DNA of 64,000 bases from Streptomyces sp. WZ.A104 (GTDB taxonomy: Bacteria > Actinomycetota > Actinomycetes > Streptomycetales > Streptomycetaceae), in NCBI RefSeq assembly GCF_002382885.1, contig NZ_NWVL01000003.1:124001-188000 (forward strand), read 5' to 3'. How positions within the stretch are numbered: the first letter of the stretch is position 1; every line of letters starts with the position of its first letter. Positions 1 to 11,469 of the stretch are shown here, piece by piece. The notes below the pieces were generated by a model. It saw only the letters and a program-made list of their open reading frames with translations, was not told where the DNA came from and did no database searches. A program made the position numbers and the translations under genes.

Positions 1-491
1 GTGTAGGCGAATTTATCGGAACCGTTCTTTCCCGGTATCCTGATGGTCAATGACAGTGTCACGATATTTCTGTCATTGATGTAGTCCGGGTCGGTTATGT
101 CGTCGATGTCGAGTTTTACCGCGAACTCGTTCTTGCGGGTTTCGAACTCGGCATCGGGGAAGGGTAGCTGGCTTACCGTGTCTCCTGGCTTGAGTTCCCC
201 GACCGTTTCGGGGTCGGGGTCGGCGGAGAGCTGGAAATCGGCGCCCTTGAGCGTCTCCTCGCCGATGACCCGACCCGTGAGGGCGACCGGCCCGTCAGGC
301 TTGAAGGAGATCGCGTCCGGTTCGTCCCTGCCGGTCTTCCCCGCCGCATCCGTCTTTCGTGATGCCGGGGACGAGTCCGAGATCTGTACGGCCCCTACGT
401 TCTGTGCTCCCGTTCCGCAGGCGGTAAGGGAGAGTGCGGCGGCGATGCCCAGAGTTATGGGCATGCGGAGCCGGCGCATGAGTGATTTCAC
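1..491 (-). CDS. Lipoprotein, 3' end beyond window
   Basis: I translated this by hand because the gene runs off the left edge. A GTG start at 491 preceded by GACGGGGCGAAC fits better than the ATG at 479, which has no Shine-Dalgarno. The N-terminus has basic residues, a hydrophobic stretch and a lipobox Leu-Thr-Ala-Cys, so it should be a diacylated lipoprotein on the outer face of the membrane. The roughly 140 residues after the Cys are hydrophilic, rich in Asp, Glu, Lys and Pro, and look like a beta-rich extracellular domain. I recognise no family. About 163 codons are visible and the stop lies outside. Confidence 0.75.
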   Translation of the reverse strand, partial: MKSLMRRLRMPITLGIAAALSLTACGTGAQNVGAVQISDSSPASRKTDAAGKTGRDEPDAISFKPDGPVALTGRVIGEETLKGADFQLSADPDPETVGELKPGDTVSQLPFPDAEFETRKNEFAVKLDIDDITDPDYINDRNIVTLSLTIRIPGKNGSDKFAY

Positions 492-801
492 GTTCGCCCC
501 GTCTGGTGCTGTTCGGTACCTGTGTGACCTGTGTGACCTGGGTGCATTACGGGGGCAATGGAACGCTCGACGGGTGGTGAGCGTAATGATCAAACAAGCC
601 AACGTCTGGCCTGTTTACCGGTGTTGGCGCACCTGGTGGACCCTGCGAACGCCGGTGGAGCCCAGCGTGATCGACTGCGAGAGCCGGCTCGCGTCGGCGA
701 CGAACCGCGGGCCGTCAAGCTGTCGGACCCCTGCCGCCGCCTTCGGCGCACCGGCGTTCTCGGCCCCTCCACGGGGCTTCTCCACCCCTCGACGGGACTT
801 C
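492..801. other. Intergenic region with short tandem repeats, no gene seen
   Basis: This 310-base stretch separates two leftward genes and should hold the promoter of the lipoprotein gene. At 520-537 there are two exact copies of the 9-mer CTGTGTGAC followed by a degenerate third copy to 544, close upstream of the GTG start, so binding by a regulator is possible. At about 765-820 there is a diverged CCCCTC/GACGGG-type direct repetition. Open frames here do not resemble any protein family I know. Confidence 0.5.
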
Positions 802-1359
802 TCAGCCCCTCCGTCGGACGGTGTGGCCGGGGGACCACGCGCCGAACCACTGCTCGGCGCCGAACTCCTCGAACCGCTCCAACTCGGTGAAGCCCAGCTT
901 CTCCGCGAGGCGTACCGAGCGGGCGTTGGCGGTCTGGGTGCAGAGCACCACCGGTTCGCCGGGCAGCGCGTCGGCGAACCAGCCGAGCGCCGCCGCGCAC
1001 GCCTCGGCGGCGTACCCGTGGCCCCAGGCGCGGGGCAGGAGAAGGTAGCCGATCTCGGCCTCCTCGCCATCGGGACGCAGTCGGCCCGGGCGGTTCGCGT
1101 CGCGCCGGTCGAGGGTGACCGTGCTGATCATCGCCCCGTCGAGATCGATCACGAAGAGGCCTGGGCGCTGTCCGGGCGCCTCGGGCATCACGCGGTCGAG
1201 CTCGGCGCGGGGGCGGGCGCCGCCGAGGTAGGTGTACACCTCCGGCGAGGAGAACAACTCGACGAACGTCGTACGGTCCCGGGACTCGGCGGTGCGGAGC
1301 ACGAGGCGTCCTGTCGGTATCGGGGCGGGCGGCCAGGCGACGGGTCCGAGGGCGGTCAT
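802..1359 (-). CDS. GNAT family N-acetyltransferase (RimJ/RimL-like)
   Basis: A 185-residue acetyltransferase of the GNAT fold. The N-terminal TGRLVLRTAESRD, the central EIGYLLLPRAWGHGYAAEA segment (acetyl-CoA pyrophosphate-binding loop) and the C-terminal NARSVRLAEKLGF are the standard RimJ/RimL-type landmarks. Such enzymes acetylate protein N-termini, amino acids or small toxic compounds; the substrate cannot be told here. The start at 1359 is chosen because it puts the conserved RLVLR strand about 20 residues in, with GGTAGG upstream as a weak ribosome site. Longer upstream extensions in this frame run through the neighbouring gene and are spurious. Confidence 0.85.
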   Translation of the reverse strand: MTALGPVAWPPAPIPTGRLVLRTAESRDRTTFVELFSSPEVYTYLGGARPRAELDRVMPEAPGQRPGLFVIDLDGAMISTVTLDRRDANRPGRLRPDGEEAEIGYLLLPRAWGHGYAAEACAAALGWFADALPGEPVVLCTQTANARSVRLAEKLGFTELERFEEFGAEQWFGAWSPGHTVRRRG

Positions 1360-1385
1360 GGCCGTCAACCTACCGAAGGAGGAGC

Positions 1386-1943
1386 TCAGTCGGTCCGGCC
1401 CGCCACCGCTGCCCGGTAGAGCCGCAGATCGCTGCGGCGGACCTGGCGCACCCCCGCCAGGTCCTCGTGCGGCTCGGCGTGGCAGCCCGGGGGCCGCTCC
1501 GGTGTGCGGGCCGTCGGTGCGGGGCACCGGAGCCGGTACCAGGGCTGGAGGGGCAGCCAGAGGAGCCCGTACAGCCAGCGCAGCACCAGGCGGCGGAAGC
1601 CTGGGCGGCCCGCGTCGGGCAGCCGGATCACCCGGACCCCCATGATCAGCTTTCCGGCGCTCGCCCGGACGACCATGGTCAGCAGCACCTGGTTGGCGAA
1701 CGACAGCACGATCAGCTGGGCGACCAGCAGGGCGACCGCCCGCCCCGTCCCGCCGGAGTCCAGACAGGACCGCACCAGCAGCCCGACGGCCAGCAGACAC
1801 AGATAGCAGTCGAGCCCGACCGCGAGATAGCGCCGCATGTCACCCGTGCCCCTGGGTATGCGGGGCTGCCCGTGGAGCCCGGGAGCGGGGCGTGCCGGGG
1901 GGTGCGGATACCCGGGATGTTCCGGGCGCCACGGCTTCGTCAT
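1386..1943 (-). CDS. RDD family membrane protein
   Basis: A 185-residue protein with a Pro-rich cytoplasmic N-terminus, then RRYLAVGLDCYLC with the characteristic Arg and Asp of RDD proteins. A second hydrophobic segment (ALLVAQLIVLSFANQVLL) and a third (WLYGLLWLPLQPWY) follow. The motif SAGKLIMGVRVIR is the usual RDD signature between membrane segments. RDD proteins are small inner-membrane proteins of mostly unknown role, some linked to ion or osmolyte movement. It lies 26 bases upstream of the acetyltransferase on the same strand and may be co-transcribed with it. Confidence 0.85.
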   Translation of the reverse strand: MTKPWRPEHPGYPHPPARPAPGLHGQPRIPRGTGDMRRYLAVGLDCYLCLLAVGLLVRSCLDSGGTGRAVALLVAQLIVLSFANQVLLTMVVRASAGKLIMGVRVIRLPDAGRPGFRRLVLRWLYGLLWLPLQPWYRLRCPAPTARTPERPPGCHAEPHEDLAGVRQVRRSDLRLYRAAVAGRTD

Positions 1944-2109
1944 GGGGGCATCATGACTGATCGTCAGGCGAAGTGTCCCTGTTCCTGACGGGTAACTCCC
2001 GTGCCCCCACGTTGTTTACAGCACCCTTACGTTCTGCTTGCTTTCGGGAGACATGGTGCCCGCGCCGCCCGGGGCGCTGTGTGGACAGCCCTCGAAGATC
2101 ATCGGTTGA

Positions 2110-3668
<1,559 letters not shown>

Positions 3669-3759
3669 CGCTCAGTTCCCCGTTCCAGCGGTATCGCTCC
3701 GTCGTCCTTCTGCTACGGCACGGGGGGCGGCCCGCCGACAGGCCGTTCAGTGACTCGGT

Positions 3760-3789
3760 GGCCCCTTTGGGTCATGACCCAAAGCGGCC
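3760..3789. promoter_or_regulatory. Long palindrome, probable operator
   Basis: Positions 3765-3784 form a perfect 20-base palindrome, CTTTGGGTCATGACCCAAAG. With one mismatched pair the symmetry extends to 3760-3789. It lies 92 bases upstream of the truncated LuxR-type gene (leftward) and about 125 bases upstream of the small secreted peptide gene (rightward). This is the position expected for an operator read in both directions. No T-run follows, so a terminator is unlikely. Confidence 0.55.
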
Positions 3790-3914
3790 CGCCGATTCCC
3801 TTCCCCCCAAGGTTCACCAGCGGCGATGCTACTTCGAGGCGGACGGGTCCGCCAGGAAACACCTCTCAGTCGCAACCGTTCTCCGTGGATTCACCTGCCG
3901 AAAGGACGCCGATC

Positions 3915-4097
3915 ATGCTCCATGCCCGTATCGCCAAGGCTGCTGCTCTCACCGTGCTCGCCGCCACGGCGCTGCTCGCACCCGCCGGCGTGATCACCGC
4001 CACCGACACCGCCGACGCGGCCGTCTCCGCGTCCGCCGTCACGGCGGAGGGGACCGCGTCCGCCGATGTGCCCCGGGCGGACATGGGCTGGCAGTGA
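3915..4097 (+). CDS. Small secreted peptide, 60 residues
   Basis: An ATG at 3915 preceded by AAAGGA (3902-3907) opens a 60-residue protein. It has a textbook Sec signal peptide: MLHARIAK, then AAALTVLAATALLAPAG, then a likely Ala-x-Ala-type cleavage near TADAA. The predicted mature part is only about 25 residues, rich in Ala, Ser, Thr and Val, ending DMGWQ. I recognise no family. Its stop overlaps the possible GTG start of the LysR gene (GTGA at 4094-4097), so the two may be translated together. Confidence 0.55.
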   Translation: MLHARIAKAAALTVLAATALLAPAGVITATDTADAAVSASAVTAEGTASADVPRADMGWQ

Positions 4098-5014
4098 TAC
4101 CGGTGGATCTGAGACAGCTCACCACCTTTCACCGTGTCGCGACGCTGCTGAGCTTCACCCGGGCCGCAGCCGAGCTGAAATACGCACAGTCCAGCGTCAC
4201 CGCCCAGGTCAAGGGGCTGGAAGTGGCCCTGGGCGTCGAGCTCTTCGAAAGGCTGCGGGGCGGCATCCGGCTCACCCCCGCCGGGGAGCGGCTCGTTCCG
4301 TACGCGGAGCGGATCCTGTCTCTCGTCGACGAGGCCCGGGACAGCACCACCGGCTGGGCGGAGCCCTCCGGGGTGCTCACCGTCGGGACGACCGAGAGCC
4401 TCACCTCGTACCGCATGCCGCCGGTGCTGGAGTTCTTCCACCACCGCTACCCACTGCTCCAGCTCGCGTTGCGGCCCAGCCAGTGTGCCCAGACCTGTGA
4501 GGCGCTGCGGCAGGGCGCCTTCGACATGGGGTTCCTCATGGAGGCGGACACGGAGCACCCGGGTGTGCAGACCCAGGTGCTGGGGCGGGAACCGCTGGTC
4601 GCGGTCGCCGCGCCCGGCCACCCCCTCGCGTCGGTGCGCCGGGTGAGCACGGGGGAGCTGCGCGGGGCGCGGGTCCTGGCGCCCGAGGCGGGGTGCGCGT
4701 ACCGGGGAATGCTGGAGGCCGAGCTCAACTCCGGCGCCGCACGGCCCGTACAGCTGCTGGAGTTCGGGAACATCGAGTCGGTCAAGCGCGGACTCGCGGC
4801 CGGTCTCGGGGTCAGCGTGCTGCCCGAGATGACGGTGTCCGACGCGGTCGCCGCCGGAACCCTGACGGTCCTCGACTGGGAGCCGCCGTTCGAGGTGTAC
4901 ACGCAGATCGCGTGGCGCCGGGGCCGTCGGCTCACCCGGGAGATGCGGGTGTTCCTCGACCGTACGGTCCAGTTCATGGCACAGGACCGGCCCCAGTTGC
5001 AACTGGTGGGCTGA
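4094..5014 (+). CDS. LysR family transcriptional regulator
   Basis: A 306-residue LysR-type regulator. The N-terminal winged helix-turn-helix is clear (DLRQLTTFHRVATLLSFT, AAAELKYAQSSVTAQVKGLE, GVELFERLRGGIRLTPAGE). The C-terminal periplasmic-binding-like effector domain starts near residue 95 (GVLTVGTTESLTSYRMPPVL). The start could be GTG 4094, overlapping the upstream stop, or GTG 4103; the latter gives the usual family N-terminus xDLRQL. It is the nearest intact regulator to the NRPS-PKS cluster and lies convergent to the ASADH homologue, so it is a reasonable candidate cluster regulator, but nothing in the sequence proves this. Confidence 0.9.
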   Translation: MIPVDLRQLTTFHRVATLLSFTRAAAELKYAQSSVTAQVKGLEVALGVELFERLRGGIRLTPAGERLVPYAERILSLVDEARDSTTGWAEPSGVLTVGTTESLTSYRMPPVLEFFHHRYPLLQLALRPSQCAQTCEALRQGAFDMGFLMEADTEHPGVQTQVLGREPLVAVAAPGHPLASVRRVSTGELRGARVLAPEAGCAYRGMLEAELNSGAARPVQLLEFGNIESVKRGLAAGLGVSVLPEMTVSDAVAAGTLTVLDWEPPFEVYTQIAWRRGRRLTREMRVFLDRTVQFMAQDRPQLQLVG

Positions 5015-5052
5015 GCAGGCGCCTTGCAGCGGCTGCCGTGATTCTCAGGACC

Positions 5053-5088
5053 GGCCACCGGTACGTCTTCGGCGTGCCGGTGGCCTTT
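5053..5088. terminator. Hairpin terminator between convergent genes
   Basis: A stem of 13 pairs (5053-5065 with 5073-5085, one G-T wobble) around a 7-base loop TCTTCGG is followed by TTTC. It sits between the end of lysR and the end of the ASADH-like gene, as expected for a two-way terminator. Confidence 0.7.
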
Positions 5089-5093
5089 CGCGT

Positions 5094-6143
5094 TCACAGG
5101 TGCCCCTTGGCGACCAGTGTCTCCATGATCTGGAGGGCGTTGAGCGCGGCACCCACCCGGAGGTTGTCGGTGACCAGCCAGAGCAGGAAGCTGTTCGGGT
5201 TGGTGGGGGAGATCCTGATCCGGCCCAGATGCAGATGGTTCGGATCGCCGAGGGTGGCGGGGGTGAGGATGTCGCCGTGCATCCCGTCGCCGTGGACGGT
5301 CACATCGGGCAGCCCGCCCAGCAACAGGCACAGTTCCGCACGGTCCACCGGCTTCAGGCACTCGACCCACATCGCCGCGGAATGGCCGTTGACCACCGGG
5401 ACCCGGACACAGGTCGCCGTGATGTCGAGGCCGGGCAGGCCCAGGATCTTGCGGGACTCCTGGAGCAGCTTGCGCTCCTGGAGGGTGAAGCCGTCGTCCA
5501 GCACCCGGCCGATCTGCGGCACCACGTTGAAGGCCAGCCCGGGCGAGAACTCCTCGGCGGGCATCGTCGCCTGGGGGTCCTGGAGGGCGAGCCGGGACGC
5601 CTCCTGAAGCTCCTCGATGCCGGAGTGACCGCTGCCGGACGCCGCCTGGTACGTACTCACGGAGATCTGGCGCACCCCCCAGCGGCGCTCCACGTCCTGG
5701 ACGACCCGGACCAGCGGGATCGTGACGGAGTTCGGGTTGGCGATCACCCCGGCCGCCGGGCGGCGGTCCAGCTCCGCGGAGTTGACCTGCGGGACGACCA
5801 GCGGGACGTCAGCGCTCATCCGGAAGGCGAAGGTGTTGTCGATCACCAGGGTGCCGTGGGCGACCGCGACCGGTACCCAGGCCCTGCTGACGGCGTGCCC
5901 GGCGGAGAAGAACACCACGTCCGCGTCGCCGAAGTGGAAGCCGGTCAGCTCGCCCACCCGGTACTCCCGGTCCCCGACCCGGATCTCCCGCCCGGCCGAG
6001 CGTGCGGAGGCCAGGAGGTGCAGTGCCCGGTAGCGCAGCCCCCGGTCCTCGATGACGTCGAGCAGGGTGCCGCCCACCGCGCCGGTCGCGCCGACGACGG
6101 CGATGCGCGGGGCAAGGGGGTCGTCGACCAGAGGCATGGGCAT
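5094..6143 (-). CDS. Aspartate-semialdehyde dehydrogenase homologue with Ser for the catalytic Cys
   Basis: About 349 residues from ATG 6143 (start uncertain; no strong ribosome site). Rossmann motif VVGATGAVGGTLL, dimer and phosphate-site elements, STYQAASGSG (active-site Gln) and RVPVVNGHSAAM (active-site His) are those of ASADH, which reduces aspartyl phosphate to the semialdehyde. The nucleophile motif, normally ANPNC(S/T)T, reads ANPNSVT: the Cys is Ser at about residue 139 (codon 5727-5729). Classical reductive dephosphorylation through a thioacyl intermediate is therefore unlikely. It lies just outside and divergent from the NRPS-PKS operon, and may be a repurposed precursor enzyme or a non-catalytic paralogue. 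The housekeeping asd is expected elsewhere. Confidence 0.85.
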   Translation of the reverse strand: MPMPLVDDPLAPRIAVVGATGAVGGTLLDVIEDRGLRYRALHLLASARSAGREIRVGDREYRVGELTGFHFGDADVVFFSAGHAVSRAWVPVAVAHGTLVIDNTFAFRMSADVPLVVPQVNSAELDRRPAAGVIANPNSVTIPLVRVVQDVERRWGVRQISVSTYQAASGSGHSGIEELQEASRLALQDPQATMPAEEFSPGLAFNVVPQIGRVLDDGFTLQERKLLQESRKILGLPGLDITATCVRVPVVNGHSAAMWVECLKPVDRAELCLLLGGLPDVTVHGDGMHGDILTPATLGDPNHLHLGRIRISPTNPNSFLLWLVTDNLRVGAALNALQIMETLVAKGHL

Positions 6144-6463
6144 CGCCGATCGAGTAGGGCGGTGGACGGGGTCCGGGGCAGCGGCCTTCCGGACGGTCGG
6201 GCGGCGCCGAGTGGGGGAATCCGGGGAGAGCGAGGGGCTGATCATCCCCCCGCGCGGGTCCGGTCGGCAATCGGTGGCACATGCGGATCGCCGATGGCTT
6301 CCATTGGTGCCGCCGATCGGGGGCGCAGCTGATCGGAATCACCGAAGCCGACGATCGGATCTGCCCGTCGGGCCGACGTTGACCTCGCCGTTTCGTGTGG
6401 CGAAGGGTGGAGGGCGGAACGGTCCCGGGCGACCGGGAGTTCACCGATCGAATGGGTGGGTTG
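6144..6463. other. Divergent promoter region ahead of the NRPS-PKS operon
   Basis: These 320 bases separate the leftward ASADH homologue from the rightward flavin reductase and should hold the main promoter of the cluster. A TTGACC at 6379-6384 could be a -35 box, but I see no convincing -10 partner. Several CCGATCGG/GATCGCCGATGG-like short inverted words occur between 6260 and 6360. No open frame here looks like a protein. Confidence 0.4.
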
Positions 6464-7096
6464 ATGCAGCAGGCCGTCAAGGTCGTCGGAATCGGAGGGT
6501 CCTCCCGGCCGGGTTCCACGGCGGAGCGGGGACTCCGTGTCGTGCTGGCCGAAGCGGCCCGGCTGGGTGCGGACGTCACCCTGATCGCCGGCGCCGACCT
6601 GGTGATGCCCCTCTACGATCCGCGCGCCGCGTCCCCGGAGCCCCGGGCACGGCGCATGCTGGCCGCGATCGCCGGGGCCGACGGGGTCGTCCTCGCCAGC
6701 CCGGCGTACCACGGGACGGTGTCGGGGCTGCTGAAGAACGCCCTGGACCACATCGAACAGCTGCGGGACGACGAACGGCCGTATCTGACGGGGCGCGCCG
6801 TCGGCTGCCTGGCCGTGGGGCAGGGCTGGCAGGGCGCGGTGACCACCCTGGCCACCCTGCGGGACGTGGTGCACGCGCTCCGGGGCTGGCCGACACCGCT
6901 GGGTGTGGCGCTGAACAGCGCGACGGCGGGGTTCACCGCGAGCGGCGAGTGCGACGACCCGCACATCCAGCGGCAGTTGAACGAGGTCGCCGCCCAGGTC
7001 GTCGAGTTCGGCGAGGCGCACCGGGCGCTGCGGGCCGCGGCACCCACCGCGCGGGCCGCCGTACCCACATCACTCACAGCGCTCCAGGCGGGGTGA
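6464..7096 (+). CDS. NADPH-dependent FMN reductase
   Basis: A 210-residue flavodoxin-fold reductase. VVGIGGSSRPGSTAERGLR is the FMN phosphate loop, and LASPAYHGTVSGLLKNALD is the second flavin-binding loop of the NADPH:FMN reductase family. It reduces free FMN for a partner monooxygenase. The likely partner is the luciferase-like enzyme at 16090, since that family uses FMNH2 supplied in trans. ATG 6464 is preferred over ATG 6452 because of the GGGTGGG just upstream. It is the first gene of the long rightward operon, and the thioesterase gene begins 2 bases after its stop. Confidence 0.9.
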   Translation: MQQAVKVVGIGGSSRPGSTAERGLRVVLAEAARLGADVTLIAGADLVMPLYDPRAASPEPRARRMLAAIAGADGVVLASPAYHGTVSGLLKNALDHIEQLRDDERPYLTGRAVGCLAVGQGWQGAVTTLATLRDVVHALRGWPTPLGVALNSATAGFTASGECDDPHIQRQLNEVAAQVVEFGEAHRALRAAAPTARAAVPTSLTALQAG

Positions 7097-7098
7097 CC

Positions 7099-7881
7099 AT
7101 GGACACCGAGGCGAGCTGGATCCGGTGCTTCCACCCGAAGCCACAGGCCGCGCACACCCTGGTCTGCTTTCCGCACGCGGGTGGTTCGGCCAGCTACTAC
7201 CACGGCCTCTCGGAGGTCCTGGACCCGGACATCGAGATGCTGGTGATCCAGTACCCGGGCCGGGAGAACCGGTTGTTCGAGGAGCCCGTCAGCTCCCTCC
7301 ACGCACTGGCCGACTCCGTGGCCGAGGTACTGCCCACCCGTCTCGGAGGCGCCCGGCGACCGGTCCTGTTCGGCCACAGCATGGGGGCGATCGTCGCCTT
7401 CGAGGCCGCGAGGCGGCTGGAGCGGGCGGGTGCCGTGATTCCCGAAGCGCTTGTCGCGTCGGCGTGTTCGGCCCCCTCGGGGCACCGCCCGGAGCGGGCG
7501 CTGCGGGCGGACGAGCAGCCCGACAGCGAGGTGCTCGCCCGGATCATGGGACTGGGCGGCACCGCCCGGGGCGTCGCCGAGCACGCCGAGCTGATCGAGC
7601 TGGTGCTCCCGGCGATCCGGGCCGACCTGGCCGCCCTCGGTTCCTACCGGGCGGCCGACGGCGCGACGGTGGGCTGCCCGGTCACCGTGTTCGTCGCGGA
7701 CGGCGACCACGAAGTGCGGCCCGCGGACGCCCGGTTGTGGGGAAGGCACACCACCGCCGGCGAACCCGGGGTGCACGTCTTCGAAGGGGATCACTTCTAT
7801 CTGAGCAAGCGGCCCGAAGGCTTTGTCGATCTGCTCCAGGAAACTGTGCGCACCTCTCGCCCGGAGAACTCACTCGGATGA
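7099..7881 (+). CDS. Type II thioesterase
   Basis: A 260-residue alpha/beta hydrolase of the external thioesterase type. FPHAGGSASYYHGL near residue 25 is the oxyanion region and GHSMGAIVAFEAARRLE carries the nucleophilic Ser. Late VADGDHEVRP and EGDHFYL supply the Asp and His. These proteins clear wrongly loaded acyl groups from carrier domains of NRPS and PKS lines. The stop overlaps the ATG of the first NRPS gene (ATGA at 7878-7881). Confidence 0.95.
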   Translation: MDTEASWIRCFHPKPQAAHTLVCFPHAGGSASYYHGLSEVLDPDIEMLVIQYPGRENRLFEEPVSSLHALADSVAEVLPTRLGGARRPVLFGHSMGAIVAFEAARRLERAGAVIPEALVASACSAPSGHRPERALRADEQPDSEVLARIMGLGGTARGVAEHAELIELVLPAIRADLAALGSYRAADGATVGCPVTVFVADGDHEVRPADARLWGRHTTAGEPGVHVFEGDHFYLSKRPEGFVDLLQETVRTSRPENSLG

Positions 7882-9570
7882 CAGCCACCATGGGATTCGT
7901 GGAAGAGGAGCTCGCCCAGGTGTGGGCCGAGCTGCTGGAGGTCACCGGCGCCCCGGTGGACCTGGACTCGGAGTTCGCCGGTCTCGGCGGCGGGCCGGAG
8001 CAGGCACGGCTCCTCGCCGCCCGTATCGACGAGGACCTCGGCGTGGACGTCCCCGCCGCCGAACTGCTCGGCGCGGGCACGCTGGCGGAGATGGCCCGCC
8101 TGGTGCGTGCCGCCATGGGCCGGGGCGCGGCGGGCCCGTCCCAGGGAGGTCCCGGGGCCGCCGGGCCCACCGGCCCCCGTCCCGGGGCCCGGCAGGAACG
8201 GCCCCAGCTGTCGTTCGCGCAGCAGCGGCTGTGGTTCATGCAGCAGATCGACCCCGACACCACCCTCTACAACGTGCCGACCGTGCTGCGTCTGCGCGGA
8301 GCCCTGGACCGGGCCGCGCTCGGCCGGGCCCTCGACGCCCTGGTCGCGCGCCACGAGGTGCTGCGCACGACGTACGCGGCGCCGTCCGGGCTCCCGTACC
8401 AGGTCATCGCGGACCCGGTGCCGCTTGAGCTGCCGTACACCGACCTGACGGGCGCCGCCGACCCGGAGGCCGAGGCGGAGCGCGTCGCGGCCGAGGAGGG
8501 CGCGGCCGTCTTCGACCTGGCCGCCGGGCCGCCGCTGCGGGTCCGGTTGGTGCGGGTCGGCGCGGACGAGCACCGGCTGATCGTGACGTTCCACCATGTG
8601 GCCGTCGACGGCTGGTCGGTGGAGATCCTCTTCCGCGAACTGGGGCAGCTGTACGGCGACGGCGAACCGCCCGCCGAGGTGCCGCTGCACTACGCCGACT
8701 ACGCCTCCTGGCAGCGCGACCGGCTCCGGGGCGAGACCCTGGACGCCCTCGTGGACCACTGGCGCGAGGCACTGGGCGACGACCCGAAGGCGCTCGCCGT
8801 GCCGACCGACAAGCCGCGGGGCACCGCACGCGGCTTCCGGGGGGCCGTCACGACACGCCAGCTCCGGCCGGAACTCGTGTCCGCCGTCCGTGAGTTCAGT
8901 CGTGGCGAGCGCGTCACTCCGTACATGACCCTGCTCGCCACCCTGCACACCCTGCTCGCCGGGTGGTCGGGCGCGGAGGACATCACGGTCGGCACCCCCG
9001 TCGCGGGACGGGACCGGCCCGAGCTCCAGGATCTGGTCGGCTGCCTGATCAACATGGTTCCGGTCCGGGTGCGGCTGGACGGCGGCCCCGGCTTCCGCGA
9101 GCTGCTGGCCCGGGTCCGTACGGCGGTGCTGGACGCCTCCGCCCACCAGGAGCTGCCCTTCGACAAGCTGGTCGAGGCGCTGGTCTCCCGGCGCAGCCGC
9201 GACTTCATGCCGGTCTTCCGGGTGATGTTCAGCTTCCTCAAGGAGCAGCCCGAGCCGGTGTTCGCCGGGCTCGACGGGTGCTCGCTGGACCTCACGGGCC
9301 CGCAGGACACCGCGAAGTACGACCTCAGCCTGTACGCGCAGGAGCGCGGCGACGGCCTGGCGCTGACCCTCGAATACGACACCGATCTGTTCGGCCCCGA
9401 CACCCCGGCCGCGCTGCTGGCCGCCTACGAACGGACGCTGGCCGAAGCCATTTCCCGGCCCGGGACACCGGTGACGGAGCTGGCGGCGGCGCGGTTCGCC
9501 GCCGGTACCGCGTCCGGACCGCAGAGCCCGCAGCCCCGCACCGAGTCCGGCACCGAGAGGAACACCCACC

Positions 9571-9581
<11 letters not shown>
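7878..9581 (+). CDS. NRPS: degenerate PCP plus condensation domain
   Basis: A 567-residue protein with a carrier-like domain (residues 10-75), a Gly/Pro/Ala linker (about 76-105) and a full condensation domain (about 108-545). The C domain has LSFAQQRLWFMQQ, the catalytic FHHVAVDGWS (HHxxxDG at 239-245) and the later DITVGTPVAGRDRPE, so it should form amide bonds. The carrier domain keeps the fold-like DSEF..LGGG...A pattern, but the phosphopantetheine Ser is Pro (residue 40, codon 7995-7997), so it cannot be loaded. With the A-PCP protein that follows it makes one split C-A-PCP module. It overlaps that gene by 11 bases. Confidence 0.9.

Positions 9582-11465
<1,884 letters not shown>

Positions 11466-11469
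<4 letters not shown>

Noticed and set aside
97-1419. A 440-codon open frame on the plus strand
   Set aside because: It crosses a lipoprotein gene and a GNAT gene on the other strand, both with clear protein features. Its own translation has none.
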